Positions 36,702 through 45,411 of a DNA stretch of 64,000 nucleotides are shown one piece after another. Positions within the stretch are counted from its first letter, which is position 1, and every line of letters begins with the position of its first letter. The position numbers and the translations under genes were made by a program. The notes under the pieces were generated by a model. It saw nothing but the letters and a program-made list of their open reading frames with translations. It was not told the origin of the DNA and did no database searches. The stretch is from assembly GCA_023384675.1 (NCBI GenBank), contig JAHDVK010000005.1, forward strand, positions 186,001 through 250,000, in the 5' to 3' direction. The stretch comes from Bryobacteraceae bacterium (GTDB lineage Bacteria > Acidobacteriota > Terriglobia > Bryobacterales > Bryobacteraceae).

Positions 36702-37532
36702 GTGCTGATGGTCTTTACCGACATGGACGGGTGCCTGCTCGACCACAATACCTACGAGTGGGAACCGGCGCGGCCCGCCATTGAAACCCTCAAACGCCTG
36801 CACGTGCCGCTGGTGCTCACCACCAGCAAGACCCGAGCCGAAGTGGAGTACTGGCAGCGGCTGATCGGGCTTCACGAGCCGGCCATCATCGAGAACGGCG
36901 GCGCTCTGCTGATCCCCACGGGTTCTCTGCCCACGGTGCCGCCTGAGGCCGAGTTTGCCGCCGGTACGCAAACCGCCGTCTGGCGCCTCGGCTGGCCGCA
37001 TCATCAGGTCGTGAAAGCCCTGCACCGCGCAGCCGCGGAAAGCCGCTGCGATATTCGCGGCTTTTCCGATATGACGGTTGAGGAAGTCGCCTCTCATTGC
37101 GATATGACAGTGGAACAGGCATCGCTTGCCTGCCGCCGGGAATACAGCGAGCCTTTCCTGCTGCTCAGCCCCAAGCGCGAACCCGCCCTCCTGCAAGCTT
37201 TCCTCGCCCACGGACTCAAAGTCACCCGCGGCGGCCGCTTCCATCACGCCCAGCGCCATCCCGGCAAGGGCGAAGCCGTTGGGCGCCTGCTCGACTTCCT
37301 CGCCGCCCAAGGAACCCACGTCACCAGTATTGGACTCGGCGACGGGCTCAATGACGAAGGCTTCCTGCGCGTCGTGGATTATCCCATCATTCTGGACTCG
37401 GCGCACGCGGACGAACTGCACCGGCTGATCCCGCACGCCCGCCGCACGCCCCTCCCCGGACCGGCGGCGTGGGCCGCGGCCCTGCTCGACGCGCTCAAAG
37501 AACTGAGAGACCACGAAGGCCCCGCCGCCTAA
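36702..37532 (+). CDS. HAD-IIB phosphatase, glucosyl/mannosyl-3-phosphoglycerate phosphatase
   Basis: A 276-residue cytosolic HAD-IIB phosphatase of the MpgP/GpgP type. Motif I is FTDMDGCLLDH, motif II TTSKTRAEVEYW, the cap holds the substrate loop, and motif IV is GLGDGLNDEGFL. It removes phosphate from glucosyl-3-phosphoglycerate (or mannosyl-) to give the compatible solute. The start is GTG 36702 or ATG 36708. It overlaps the GpgS gene by 4 nt tail to tail (37529-37532), so both steps are encoded together but on opposite strands. Confidence 0.88.
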   Translation: MLMVFTDMDGCLLDHNTYEWEPARPAIETLKRLHVPLVLTTSKTRAEVEYWQRLIGLHEPAIIENGGALLIPTGSLPTVPPEAEFAAGTQTAVWRLGWPHHQVVKALHRAAAESRCDIRGFSDMTVEEVASHCDMTVEQASLACRREYSEPFLLLSPKREPALLQAFLAHGLKVTRGGRFHHAQRHPGKGEAVGRLLDFLAAQGTHVTSIGLGDGLNDEGFLRVVDYPIILDSAHADELHRLIPHARRTPLPGPAAWAAALLDALKELRDHEGPAA

Positions 37533-38764
37533 GCCGTTTGCTCCTTCGTCCATTCAGTGCCGTGTAATTCCGATGCCGATACAATCCGGTCGAACGCGTC
37601 CGGCGCCGCCTCGTCCACCCTCTGCCAGGCCGGCAGCGGCAATTCACCGAGCGGATTCGCCAGAAACTCACCCGCCGCTTCCGAAAGCGCGCGGGCAAAA
37701 ACCTCGATGGACCCCTCCTCATCGTGGCGGCTGTACTCAAGTCCGTTGAGCATGGCATCGGCGTGGTAGCGCGTCACCATCTCCTCGGCCGTCCGCAGAT
37801 AGCGCAGAGGAAGCGTCGTCTTCAGCAGGTCAGAGCCCAACACCGCGCCTTCCTTACACAGCGAGCGGAACAACGCCTTGGCGATGTCCTTCGCCATCTT
37901 ATGCAAACCCTTGCTTGAATCCCCCGCCGAGAGCTCCTGGTGCTTGTGGTCGTAGCAATCGGTCAAATCCACCTGGCAGGTGCGCATGATTGCCAGCCGC
38001 TGGTAAACCTCGTGCAGCGTGCTCACTTCCAGGCCCCAGTCGGACGGAACGCGCATCTGCCGGGCCAGCCCGGTGGACATCGCGAACTCCCCAGCCAGCC
38101 CGTAGCGGAAACTGTCCACATAGCGCAGGAACAGATTGTTGATGCCGCAGTCGTAGAGACTCCGCACCAGCGGCGTCAAATACAGCCGCGTCACCCGCCC
38201 ATTAAACTTGTGCGTGTACCGCGGATAGAAGCCCTTGGCGAACTCAAAACGGTGCTTCGGCATCACCAGCGGATAAATCAGCCGCGCCAGCATCCGCCGC
38301 GTGTACGTGCGGATGTCGCAATCCTGCAGCGCGATCACATCGCAATCGCCCTTCGCCATCAGATAGCCGTAGGCCAGCCAGCACGAGCGGCCCTTGCCCT
38401 CGACTCCCGAGCTCAGCCCGTTATCCTCGAGATACGTAAAGAAGTTCTGCACCGGCGCGCTGTCCACCCAGATGATCGTCACCTTGGTCGGAAAACCGGC
38501 GAACAGATCGCGCACCTTGCGGTACTCGCGCTCTCCCGCACGCGCCAGCACCAGCACAATGCGGCGCAGGTAGGTCACCTGCCGCAACTCCTGCATGATG
38601 CCCTTCATCGCGGGCGTCTCAAACTCGGAATAAAGCGCCGGCAACACCAGGCCGATGCCTCGGGTCTGCGCGATCTGCTCCAGCTCCGCTTCCAGATGAG
38701 GCAGCCCATCGCGAGTCAGTCCATGAATGGTGGGTACCAGACCAGTTTGATAGAAATCGGCCAT
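37529..38764 (-). CDS. gpgS: Glucosyl-3-phosphoglycerate synthase (GT81 type)
   Basis: A 411-residue glycosyltransferase matching the GpgS type found beside MpgP-like phosphatases: MADFYQTGLVPTIHGL start, GIGLVLPALYSEFE, GKGRSCWLAYGYLMA, a DxD in ALQDCDIRTY, PSDWGLEVSTLHEVYQ, and YDHKHQELSAGDSSKGLHKM. It transfers glucose from an NDP-sugar to 3-phosphoglycerate. Product and neighbour indicate glucosylglycerate, an osmolyte made under salt or nitrogen stress. GAGGAGGGAGG upstream of ATG 38764 is a strong ribosome site. Confidence 0.88.
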   Translation of the reverse strand: MADFYQTGLVPTIHGLTRDGLPHLEAELEQIAQTRGIGLVLPALYSEFETPAMKGIMQELRQVTYLRRIVLVLARAGEREYRKVRDLFAGFPTKVTIIWVDSAPVQNFFTYLEDNGLSSGVEGKGRSCWLAYGYLMAKGDCDVIALQDCDIRTYTRRMLARLIYPLVMPKHRFEFAKGFYPRYTHKFNGRVTRLYLTPLVRSLYDCGINNLFLRYVDSFRYGLAGEFAMSTGLARQMRVPSDWGLEVSTLHEVYQRLAIMRTCQVDLTDCYDHKHQELSAGDSSKGLHKMAKDIAKALFRSLCKEGAVLGSDLLKTTLPLRYLRTAEEMVTRYHADAMLNGLEYSRHDEEGSIEVFARALSEAAGEFLANPLGELPLPAWQRVDEAAPDAFDRIVSASELHGTEWTKEQTA

Positions 38765-38935
38765 AGGACGCCTCCCTCCTCACAAGTTTAGGAATTTAAG
38801 ACACTAAGAGGATATCCCAGATAGTCGGTATCAGTCTGCCGGAAACCCTGTAGGGTGTTTGACTCAATCCAGCTTGATCTATATGTATATCAATGCTTTG
38901 CCGTCCTTCAGCCGGGCTCGTTCGGCCGCCCGATG

Positions 38936-41521
38936 CTACCGAAACCCCGTCGCCAGATACAGATCCGAAATGATCCGAACCACGTTGTACGCGTACGCGC
39001 CCCCATCCGGACTGATCAACACCGAAGGGACCGACAACATACCCGCCGGATCCACCGGCTTCAACTGCGCATGGGGGACGCGCCGCCCGGTGGCCAGTTC
39101 CAGCCGTTCGAGCCGGTAGGGAAACACCGCCCCCGCGCGGATCCAAAGCGCATCCCCGCCCGCGAAGGCCAGCGGATGCTCATTCGGCGCGAGCAGGCTC
39201 AACGCCATCCGCGCGCCGCCGTTCACGGGCCGCAGCCCGTAGCCGCCCGCCGTGTCCACGGTGAGGAGATTGCGCCCGCCGGGCGACATCGCCACCGCGG
39301 TCTCACCCTCGGGCGTCAGCGCTTCGGGCGGCTGCGAACCGTCCACCGCCACCCTCCAGGCGCGCGGCGCCCGGCCCGCCTCGGCCCCGGTGAAGACGAC
39401 GTACCGCCCGTCGGGCGTCCAGGTGGCGGACTTGAATAGCGCCCGCACCGCGCCCAGTTCCAGCTTGCGGGCCTCGCCGGCGCCCGCGGGCAGCAGGTGA
39501 AGCCGCTCCGGCTGGCTGGGCACAACGGCGGCCACCCAATCCATGGCCGGCGAGAACGCGATGGGCTGGCCCTCCCCGAGCTTCACCGGAGGACCGTCCA
39601 GCCGGCGAATGCAGGCATAGTAATCGGTTGCGGAATCGACATTGTATTCCGTGAAGCCCAGCGTACGGCCGTCCGGCGATAGCGCCGCGGCGATCGTCCA
39701 TCCCAGCCAGGTCAAATTCCGCTCCGTCTCGTCGCCCGCGGCGGCCGCCAGAACCTGGGCGGAAACATCCTCGCGAGTGAGCAGCAGGCGGCCGCCGGGT
39801 CCAATATCATGCACCATCACATCCACCGGCCCGCGCCAGATCTCGCGAACGCGGCCCCGGAGATCCACTGCGTAAATCAGCTTGTGCAGATCCTTGCCCA
39901 CAGCTGAGAACCAAAGTTCCCTGCCGTCCCGAGACCAGGCCAGCCCTTGCTCCGACCCCCATTCGGCCGTGAGCCGGCGGAAATCCCCCCGCTTGTCGAT
40001 CATCGATACATAGCCGCGATCATCGCCGTACACGGGATGATCGAGAAATGCCACCGACTCACCGTCCGGGGAAATGCGCGGATGGCTCAGGTAGCCGTCC
40101 GTGGAGTAAAGAACATTCCCGATGGGATACTCCAGCTGCTGTTTTCCATTCACCGTGCGGACCACCGCGAACTCCCGGCCGTCGGCGCGAATCGCAGCGG
40201 CATTGACACCGTCCAGGATTTCACGGGGCACGCCGCCTTCCAGCGGCACGCGCGCCAGCGTTCCCGTTTGAATCCAGTGGGTTACCATCCGCTGGCGGAC
40301 CAGCAAGGCCAGTTCGCCGGTCTGGGACACATCCAGCAACGCCGCCCCGCTCAGGCCCAGCGGGCGCGACTCCAGCCCGCCCGGGCGGGTCATGTAAATC
40401 TCAAAGGGCTGACCCTGCCAGCTCGCCGTGTACAGCAGATTCTGGCCATCGGGGGCAAAGCGGGCCGACAGAATGTAGCCGCGCTGGAAGGTCAGCCGCT
40501 GGAACTCCGATTCGGGCGGAGCGGGCTTGCTCAGCCATTGCCAGGCGGCGGCAGCCAGCACGAGCACCGCCACGAACGCGGCGCCGCGCGCCAGCCACCG
40601 GCGCGGCACGCGGATCGAAGGCGCGGCCCCATCGGCCCAACTCGAGGAACCGGCCAGCGATTCCAGGGCGAATGCGAGATCGCCGGCCGATTGGAAGCGG
40701 CGGCCGGGGTCCTTCTCCAGGCAGCGTTCGATCAGGTGTTCCAGAACGGCGGGAAGCCCGGGTGCGTGGGCGCTCAGGTCGGGCGGCGGATCGCGCAGGA
40801 TGGCCGAGAGAGTCTCCGCGGCGCTGCCGGAATCGAAGGCCCGGCGGCCCGCGAACATTTCGTACAACACCGCGCCCAGGCCGAAAATGTCGGACCGGGC
40901 ATCGGCAGGCTCTCCACGCACCTGCTCGGGCGCCATGTACCCCACCGTGCCCAGCAGCGTGCCCGCCTCGGTCTGCGGCCCGATCGGTAAGGTGCGGTCG
41001 TCATCCGCCAGCCCTGCGTCATTGGCGACGCGCGCCAGCCCGAAATCGAGGATCTTCACGCGCTGGTCGCTGGTGATGAAGATGTTCTCGGGCTTGATGT
41101 CGCGGTGAACGATTCCCTTGGCATGGGCGGCTTCCAGTCCCCGCGCGATCTGCAGTGCGAAATCAATGGCGCGCCGGCGCGGTAATCTTCCGCTATCGAG
41201 CAATTCCCGGAGACTTTTGCCCTCGAGCAACTCGGTCACCAGGTACGGTAATCCTTCGTAATTTCCGATATCGTGAACGGAGAGAATATTGGGATGATTC
41301 AGCGCGCCGGCCGCGCGCGCCTCGCGCTCGAAGCGGGCGAGGCGGTCGGGATTCTTCGCCAGAGGCGCGGAGAGCACCTTGATCGCCACCTCGCGGCCCA
41401 GCCGGGCGTCGCGGGCGCGGTAAACCTCCCCCATTCCGCCCGCTCCGATCATGGAAACCACTTCGTAGGAGCCAATGCGGATGCCGGGTGAGAGATGCAC
41501 GTTGTCCGGTGTTCGCGCCAC
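38936..41521 (-). CDS. Ser/Thr protein kinase with PD40 propeller
   Basis: An 861-residue PknB-like kinase. Kinase domain (about 18-275): [43 protein letters not shown]. One membrane helix at about 310-330 ([22 protein letters not shown]). The outer part is a PD40/WD40-like propeller ([43 protein letters not shown]). Signal and targets unknown. The start is GTG 41521, only 19 nt after the tRNA-Thr gene; a GTG at 41500 is an alternative. Confidence 0.92.
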   Translation of the reverse strand: MARTPDNVHLSPGIRIGSYEVVSMIGAGGMGEVYRARDARLGREVAIKVLSAPLAKNPDRLARFEREARAAGALNHPNILSVHDIGNYEGLPYLVTELLEGKSLRELLDSGRLPRRRAIDFALQIARGLEAAHAKGIVHRDIKPENIFITSDQRVKILDFGLARVANDAGLADDDRTLPIGPQTEAGTLLGTVGYMAPEQVRGEPADARSDIFGLGAVLYEMFAGRRAFDSGSAAETLSAILRDPPPDLSAHAPGLPAVLEHLIERCLEKDPGRRFQSAGDLAFALESLAGSSSWADGAAPSIRVPRRWLARGAAFVAVLVLAAAAWQWLSKPAPPESEFQRLTFQRGYILSARFAPDGQNLLYTASWQGQPFEIYMTRPGGLESRPLGLSGAALLDVSQTGELALLVRQRMVTHWIQTGTLARVPLEGGVPREILDGVNAAAIRADGREFAVVRTVNGKQQLEYPIGNVLYSTDGYLSHPRISPDGESVAFLDHPVYGDDRGYVSMIDKRGDFRRLTAEWGSEQGLAWSRDGRELWFSAVGKDLHKLIYAVDLRGRVREIWRGPVDVMVHDIGPGGRLLLTREDVSAQVLAAAAGDETERNLTWLGWTIAAALSPDGRTLGFTEYNVDSATDYYACIRRLDGPPVKLGEGQPIAFSPAMDWVAAVVPSQPERLHLLPAGAGEARKLELGAVRALFKSATWTPDGRYVVFTGAEAGRAPRAWRVAVDGSQPPEALTPEGETAVAMSPGGRNLLTVDTAGGYGLRPVNGGARMALSLLAPNEHPLAFAGGDALWIRAGAVFPYRLERLELATGRRVPHAQLKPVDPAGMLSVPSVLISPDGGAYAYNVVRIISDLYLATGFR

Positions 41522-41540
41522 GCGCGGAATGCAGAAAATT

Positions 41541-41616
41541 GCTGGAGCCGGCGACAGGAATCGAACCTGCGACCCTCTGATTACAAATCAGACGCTCTAC
41601 CAGCTGAGCTACGCCG
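41541..41616 (-). tRNA. tRNA-Thr (anticodon UGU), CCA encoded
   Basis: The minus strand folds as a full cloverleaf of 76 nt. The acceptor is GCCGGCG, the D arm GCTCAGCTGGTAGAGC, the anticodon stem CTGAT/ATCAG around loop TTTGTAA (anticodon TGT), and the T arm has GGTTCGATTCC. The 3' CCA is in the DNA. An extended -10 (TGG-TATCCT, 41638-41630) lies 13 nt upstream of the 5' end. The protein kinase gene starts 19 nt downstream. Confidence 0.97.
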
Positions 41617-41697
41617 GCCGCTGCTGAGGTCAGGATACCAAACCCCCGAATGCCGGATTTGGCAACCCGCGCGCCGCCAGCTTCATCCAGACAGATA

Positions 41698-42207
41698 ATG
41701 CTATTGCCCGCCGTGATCCTCGCCAGCCTGCTTGCCCCAGGCGATCCTTTGCCCGCCTTCCAGGGTAAAGACCTCACCGGCGCCACGGTGGAACTGCCAG
41801 GCGCGGCGAAAGGCGATGTCACTTTGTTGATTATTGGCTTCACCTACGGCTCCCGATTCGCGGTGGAGGATTGGGCCAAGCGTTTCCGGCAGGAATTCGA
41901 ACGGCTTCCCGGCGTGCGCTTTTATGAGGTGCCCATGATCGGCGGAATGGCGCGACTGGGAAAATGGTTTATCGATTCGGGCATGAAAAAAGGAACTCCC
42001 GAGCGCGATCATGGACGGGTGATCACCGTTTACAGCGGCTCCGGCGCCTGGAAAAGCCGGCTCGGCTATCGCGAGAAAGATGCCGCGTACCTGATTCTGC
42101 TGGACCGGCAGGGAAAGGTGCGCCATTTGCACAACGGGAAAATGAACGACGCGGCTTGGCGGCGGCTCGCTTCCATCACGCGGCAATGGCTCAGCGTGAA
42201 ACAGTAG
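41698..42207 (+). CDS. Exported thioredoxin-fold protein
   Basis: The 169-residue protein starts at ATG 41698 with a short signal (MLLPAVILASLLAPGDP). It has the redoxin/ATP10-like layout: PAFQGKDLTGATVELPG, then VTLLIIGFTYGSRFAVEDWAKRF, RFYEVPMIGGMARLGKWFI, and a C-terminal strand YLILLDRQGKVRHLHNG. No CxxC is present, so it is not a classic thioredoxin; a binding or assembly role is likelier. The upstream in-frame extension lacks gene-like character. Confidence 0.8.
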   Translation: MLLPAVILASLLAPGDPLPAFQGKDLTGATVELPGAAKGDVTLLIIGFTYGSRFAVEDWAKRFRQEFERLPGVRFYEVPMIGGMARLGKWFIDSGMKKGTPERDHGRVITVYSGSGAWKSRLGYREKDAAYLILLDRQGKVRHLHNGKMNDAAWRRLASITRQWLSVKQ

Positions 42208-42231
42208 ACTCAGGGTGGGGAAGGTGCAAGA

Positions 42232-42393
42232 GTGCTAGAGGATTTTTTCGGCCCGATCCCAATCGGATTTGTGATTGCGGCGGTCGCTGTCGCGACGGTG
42301 ATTACGTTGCTTGCCTGCGCGCCGCACCGCTGGGTGGAAATCGCCGAGCGAGCGCTCCGGAAACGTAGCGCTCGCTCAAAAACCGGAAGGTAG
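42232..42393 (+). CDS. Putative 53-residue membrane protein
   Basis: A GTG-started frame of 53 residues with one clear helix (PIGFVIAAVAVATVITLLAC) and a basic tail (LRKRSARSKTGR). GGGGAAGG is 7 nt upstream. It is in frame with the preceding gene after its stop. The 3' part contains a perfect hairpin, which may rather be a terminator, so the call is tentative. Confidence 0.35.
   Translation: MLEDFFGPIPIGFVIAAVAVATVITLLACAPHRWVEIAERALRKRSARSKTGR
42346..42377. terminator. Perfect 11-bp hairpin between convergent genes
   Basis: GAGCGAGCGCT (42346-42356) and AGCGCTCGCTC (42367-42377) pair perfectly around a 10-nt loop. It sits between a plus-strand gene and a convergent minus-strand gene. There is no T-run, so it may be a rho-dependent or bidirectional stop, or a repeat. 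Confidence 0.45.
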
Positions 42394-42402
42394 GCGGACG
42401 AT

Positions 42403-42666
42403 CTACGCCTTTCCCTGCTCCGCCCTGCGCCGCTCCGCGCGCTTGCGAGCCGCTTCCGACATCTTGCGGCGCGTCTCCTCGGACATCCGGCGGCGCGGCT
42501 TGGCCGGCGCACCAGCTCCGAGACCAGCCAAAGCCTTGGGACGGCGTCCGCGCCGGGGCCCCTCGGTATCCGCCAAAGCCTGCAGGGCGGCAATCACCTG
42601 GTCGATTGCGGCGCGCCGTTTTTGCAGGGATTCAAGAATCACGGGAATAGTATTGGTAAGTGCCAT
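42403..42666 (-). CDS. Small basic protein of unknown function
   Basis: An 87-residue protein from ATG 42666, preceded by GGAG at 9 nt. It has an N-terminal helix (TNTIPVILESLQKRRAAIDQVIAALQAL) and a very basic tail (RRGRRPKALAG, RRRMSEETRRKMSEAARKRAERRR). The tail resembles the NUMOD3-like MSEET/MSEAARKR motif, suggesting nucleic acid binding. The longer upstream frame looks non-coding. Confidence 0.7.
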   Translation of the reverse strand: MALTNTIPVILESLQKRRAAIDQVIAALQALADTEGPRRGRRPKALAGLGAGAPAKPRRRMSEETRRKMSEAARKRAERRRAEQGKA

Positions 42667-43085
42667 CTTTGAAATCTCCAGATCGGTTTTGGGCACGGCC
42701 ATGGTCGCCGGCATTTGACCCCGCCGGAACTGACGGCCATCCAGGCTGCGATGAATGGATCCGCTTCTGTTAACCCAATTCGAGGGTATCACAATATCCT
42801 GCGATTCTCGCAACATTTCTGCCGGCATTGCCGTGCGAACCGGCAAATTCTGCACACACGGCAACGGCGAGCGCGGCCAATTCGAAGGCTCGCCATTTGA
42901 ACGGTGACCGGCAGGAGGCGCAATATGAAGCATTGCGGCAAATATGAACACGGGGCATCCGATTGGACCGGCCGCCGCCGGATCATTCGCTCGGCGGCCC
43001 ACATAGGCCGTCACTCACGTCCGCTTCACCCCCGAACGAAGCCCATCCCGGCCGCCGTCAATAGTGGAACATAAGAATAGTTGGC
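42667..43085. other. 419-bp stretch without a clear gene
   Basis: This is the upstream region of the minus gene at 42403 and of the plus gene at 43086. I see GGCATTTGACCC-type sequence near the minus start and no repeat. The only coding-like item is a 49-codon frame at 42925-43074, listed separately. Confidence 0.6.
42925..43074 (+). CDS. Possible 49-residue ORF
   Basis: ATG at 42925 follows AGGAGG (42913-42918) by 6 nt, an ideal ribosome site. The product starts MKHCGKYEHGASDW and is rich in Arg, His and Pro. It has no recognisable domain. Low-complexity basic composition makes chance plausible. Confidence 0.25.
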   Translation: MKHCGKYEHGASDWTGRRRIIRSAAHIGRHSRPLHPRTKPIPAAVNSGT

Positions 43086-43481
43086 ATGCCACCGGAACGG
43101 TTTCCCTTCGTCAAGCATCCGCACCCCCCAATGCGGCCCATTTTGCTTTGGGACGGCGAATGCGGGTTTTGCGCGCGATCCGTCGCGTGGTTTCACAGAC
43201 TCGCGCGGCGGGAAGTGGCCACCGGCCCCGTGCAGCCTCTGCTCCATACACTGCCGGAGAGCGTGCGCGCCACGGCCCTGCGGCAAGTATTGCTTCTCGA
43301 CACCAATGGGGAGATTTCCGGAGGAATTCTCGCCATCGCACGCGCGCTTGCGCAGGCCAACCGGCCAGGGCTGAGCCGGTTGTTGACATTCCCGCTGCTT
43401 TATCCGTTCTTCCGGGTGGGCTACCGGCTGATCGCTCGGTTGCGGTTTCTGTTCCCCTCGCCGAACGCGTGCCCGCGATAA
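43086..43481 (+). CDS. DCC-family (DUF393) thiol-disulfide protein
   Basis: A 131-residue cytosolic or membrane-near protein. The DCC motif is WDGECGFCARSVAW, with Asp before a CxxC pair. A GISGGILAIARALA-like central helix and LLYPFFRVGYRLIAR at the end complete the family. It is predicted to be a thiol-disulfide oxidoreductase. An internal ATG at 43131 is an alternative start closer to the motif. Confidence 0.87.
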   Translation: MPPERFPFVKHPHPPMRPILLWDGECGFCARSVAWFHRLARREVATGPVQPLLHTLPESVRATALRQVLLLDTNGEISGGILAIARALAQANRPGLSRLLTFPLLYPFFRVGYRLIARLRFLFPSPNACPR

Positions 43482-43507
43482 TCGCCCTGAGCCTGGAGGT
43501 GGCGGCC

Positions 43508-45238
43508 TCAGTTTTGCTGCTCTAACCTGCGGATGGGCCTCTCGCCCTGCAGCGCGTACCCCGTTCGCCCAGCCCACCGGCGGCGAGTCAGGTTGGGCGG
43601 AATCTCATGCAGGGGCGAGCACAGGTCGTCGATAGCCCAGCATTGGCCGCCTTCAGCGGGCGCAGAGAGCGTGAACCCCTCCCCATCGCCCATCTGTATT
43701 GCCGCGGGCCGCGGCAGACTCCGCCAGGCAAGCGCCGGGCGGCTGGGGATCGACAGGTAAAGCCATGCCGCCGCCTGCAGTACAAATCCGGTCAACAGGA
43801 CCGCGGACATCCAACCCAGGCGCCGCCGGGCATTTGGCTTCAAATCGAATCCGGCGCCCGCGCAAACCGCCATTGCGGCCGTCGCCGCGGCCAAATTGAC
43901 CAAAAAACCAATCGCAAACCGAGGATCGGGCGCACTCAAAAAGACCGACGTCATTCCGGCGAGTTGAATCGCCCCGACCGCACCCAATGCCCGCGCGCCG
44001 TGCCAATCGCCGGCGCCGGTTCGCAAGACCCATCGCATCGCCAGCGCGGCGGCGAGCAGCCAGGGCAGCAATCGGAGCAGCGCGAAGAGGAACTGCCTGT
44101 GCGGCAACAGATCCCGGCGCCATGCCGGCAGCCAGTCCCATCCGGTCACCGGCCAGGTCTCCGGATTGGCGGGAGCGCGCGCGAAGGAGCGTATCAGGTC
44201 GAAACTGATTGTGACTACCTCCGGGTCCAGAGCCCACGGCAGGGAACCGATACAAGTGGACATGAAAGGGAACGCTACACAGCCCGACAGGATGACGGCG
44301 TGCAGCGTCCAGATGCCAACTGCTCCGGCGCCAAGCAGGGCGGCCGCCCGCTGCCGCCAGACCGGCCGGAACACCAGAATCAGCAGGAGCAGGACGGGCG
44401 CGCTCGACAGCTTCGCTACCATCGCGAATGTGATCGCCGCGGTGAGAAGAAGCGTCCGATGCGGCGCGCCACTGCCGCCCGCAATCGCGAGCGCAGTCAG
44501 CGACGCATAGAACACATACAGGCCGGCCGCCAGATCCGCGCTAGGCGAGAGGCCGAACCAGGAAAAGGCCGTATCATGCAGGAGGAAGATCCAAACCGCC
44601 AGTCCGAACCACCCGAACCAAAAGGCCGGCCCCAATCTTTTGCCGGTCCACTCCGCATTCAGCAGTTCGAGCGTCGCGCCCGCCACGATCAGCCACAGCG
44701 CGGGTCCCACCAGGAACAATCCGTCTTCACCGAGCAGTGGGCCACGAAAAACGGCGGAAAGCGGCAGCATCGCGGAGTTGAATCCGAAACGCGCATGGAC
44801 GTTCGCCAGCCCAAAGCTGAGCGGCTCCAGTTCCAGCAGGCGCGCGAAGGGAAGCTGATAAAGGCCCGCATCGTAGTTCAAGGGGGTGTGCGCCGTTCCC
44901 CATGCCACAAGGCCGGAGAGCGTGACCCACGGCAGCCCCACCCAGCCAAACCAGCCCGCCTCCGGGCGCCGCTTCCACAACAAATGGGCGGCTCCCGCGA
45001 ACCCTGCCAGCGTGAACGCAACATCCACGGCAGGCCCAAGCGGCCAGAAGAGGGCGGCGCAAGCCGCAAACAGATACGCGGCCGGTGCGCCCACTACCGC
45101 GGCTTCGAACCATGCGATCGATCGCATGCTCGGCCCCGAAAACCGCGCCAGCACTTGAATGGCAAGCCATCCCCACCCCGCGAGCAGCAGGCAAATCAGC
45201 AGCAGTTTCCAGAGCAGAAGCAGGACGGTCGCCGGCAT
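43508..45238 (-). CDS. Polytopic membrane protein of unknown function
   Basis: A 576-residue protein with about 12 membrane helices. A conserved-looking loop (NYDAGLYQLPFARLLELEPLSFGLANVHARFGFNS) recalls the acidic first loop of GT-C glycosyltransferases and of LIC_10190-type membrane proteins. It may move or transfer a lipid-linked sugar; inference only. The C-terminus is a small cytosolic or outer beta-rich domain (GEGFTLSAPAEGGQCWAIDDLC). It is divergent from another large membrane protein at 45412. Confidence 0.72.
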   Translation of the reverse strand: MPATVLLLLWKLLLICLLLAGWGWLAIQVLARFSGPSMRSIAWFEAAVVGAPAAYLFAACAALFWPLGPAVDVAFTLAGFAGAAHLLWKRRPEAGWFGWVGLPWVTLSGLVAWGTAHTPLNYDAGLYQLPFARLLELEPLSFGLANVHARFGFNSAMLPLSAVFRGPLLGEDGLFLVGPALWLIVAGATLELLNAEWTGKRLGPAFWFGWFGLAVWIFLLHDTAFSWFGLSPSADLAAGLYVFYASLTALAIAGGSGAPHRTLLLTAAITFAMVAKLSSAPVLLLLILVFRPVWRQRAAALLGAGAVGIWTLHAVILSGCVAFPFMSTCIGSLPWALDPEVVTISFDLIRSFARAPANPETWPVTGWDWLPAWRRDLLPHRQFLFALLRLLPWLLAAALAMRWVLRTGAGDWHGARALGAVGAIQLAGMTSVFLSAPDPRFAIGFLVNLAAATAAMAVCAGAGFDLKPNARRRLGWMSAVLLTGFVLQAAAWLYLSIPSRPALAWRSLPRPAAIQMGDGEGFTLSAPAEGGQCWAIDDLCSPLHEIPPNLTRRRWAGRTGYALQGERPIRRLEQQN

Positions 45239-45411
45239 TGCTAGATCTTCCAGTATCAGGCTGTGCGAGTTTGGACCCTCAATTATCGCCCATCCGCCGG
45301 CACATTCATTGCCGGGCTAGGGAGGAATGCCATAGTATCTGGAATGGCAATCGAACCAAGTCCGCGGACGCCCAGCCGGTTCGCTTACGGAGAGGAGAGC
45401 CGTTCAGCCAC

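Noticed and set aside
42667-43014. Extension of the small basic protein upstream of 42666
   Set aside because: The extension has no protein-like character and GGAG sits just before the ATG at 42666.
43607-45244. 545-codon frame opposite the membrane protein gene
   Set aside because: The sense strand encodes a convincing multi-pass protein; the antisense product is Arg/Gln/Pro-rich low-complexity.
45085-45411. 109-codon extension of the GT-C-like protein
   Set aside because: It overlaps the divergent membrane protein gene and does not look like coding sequence.
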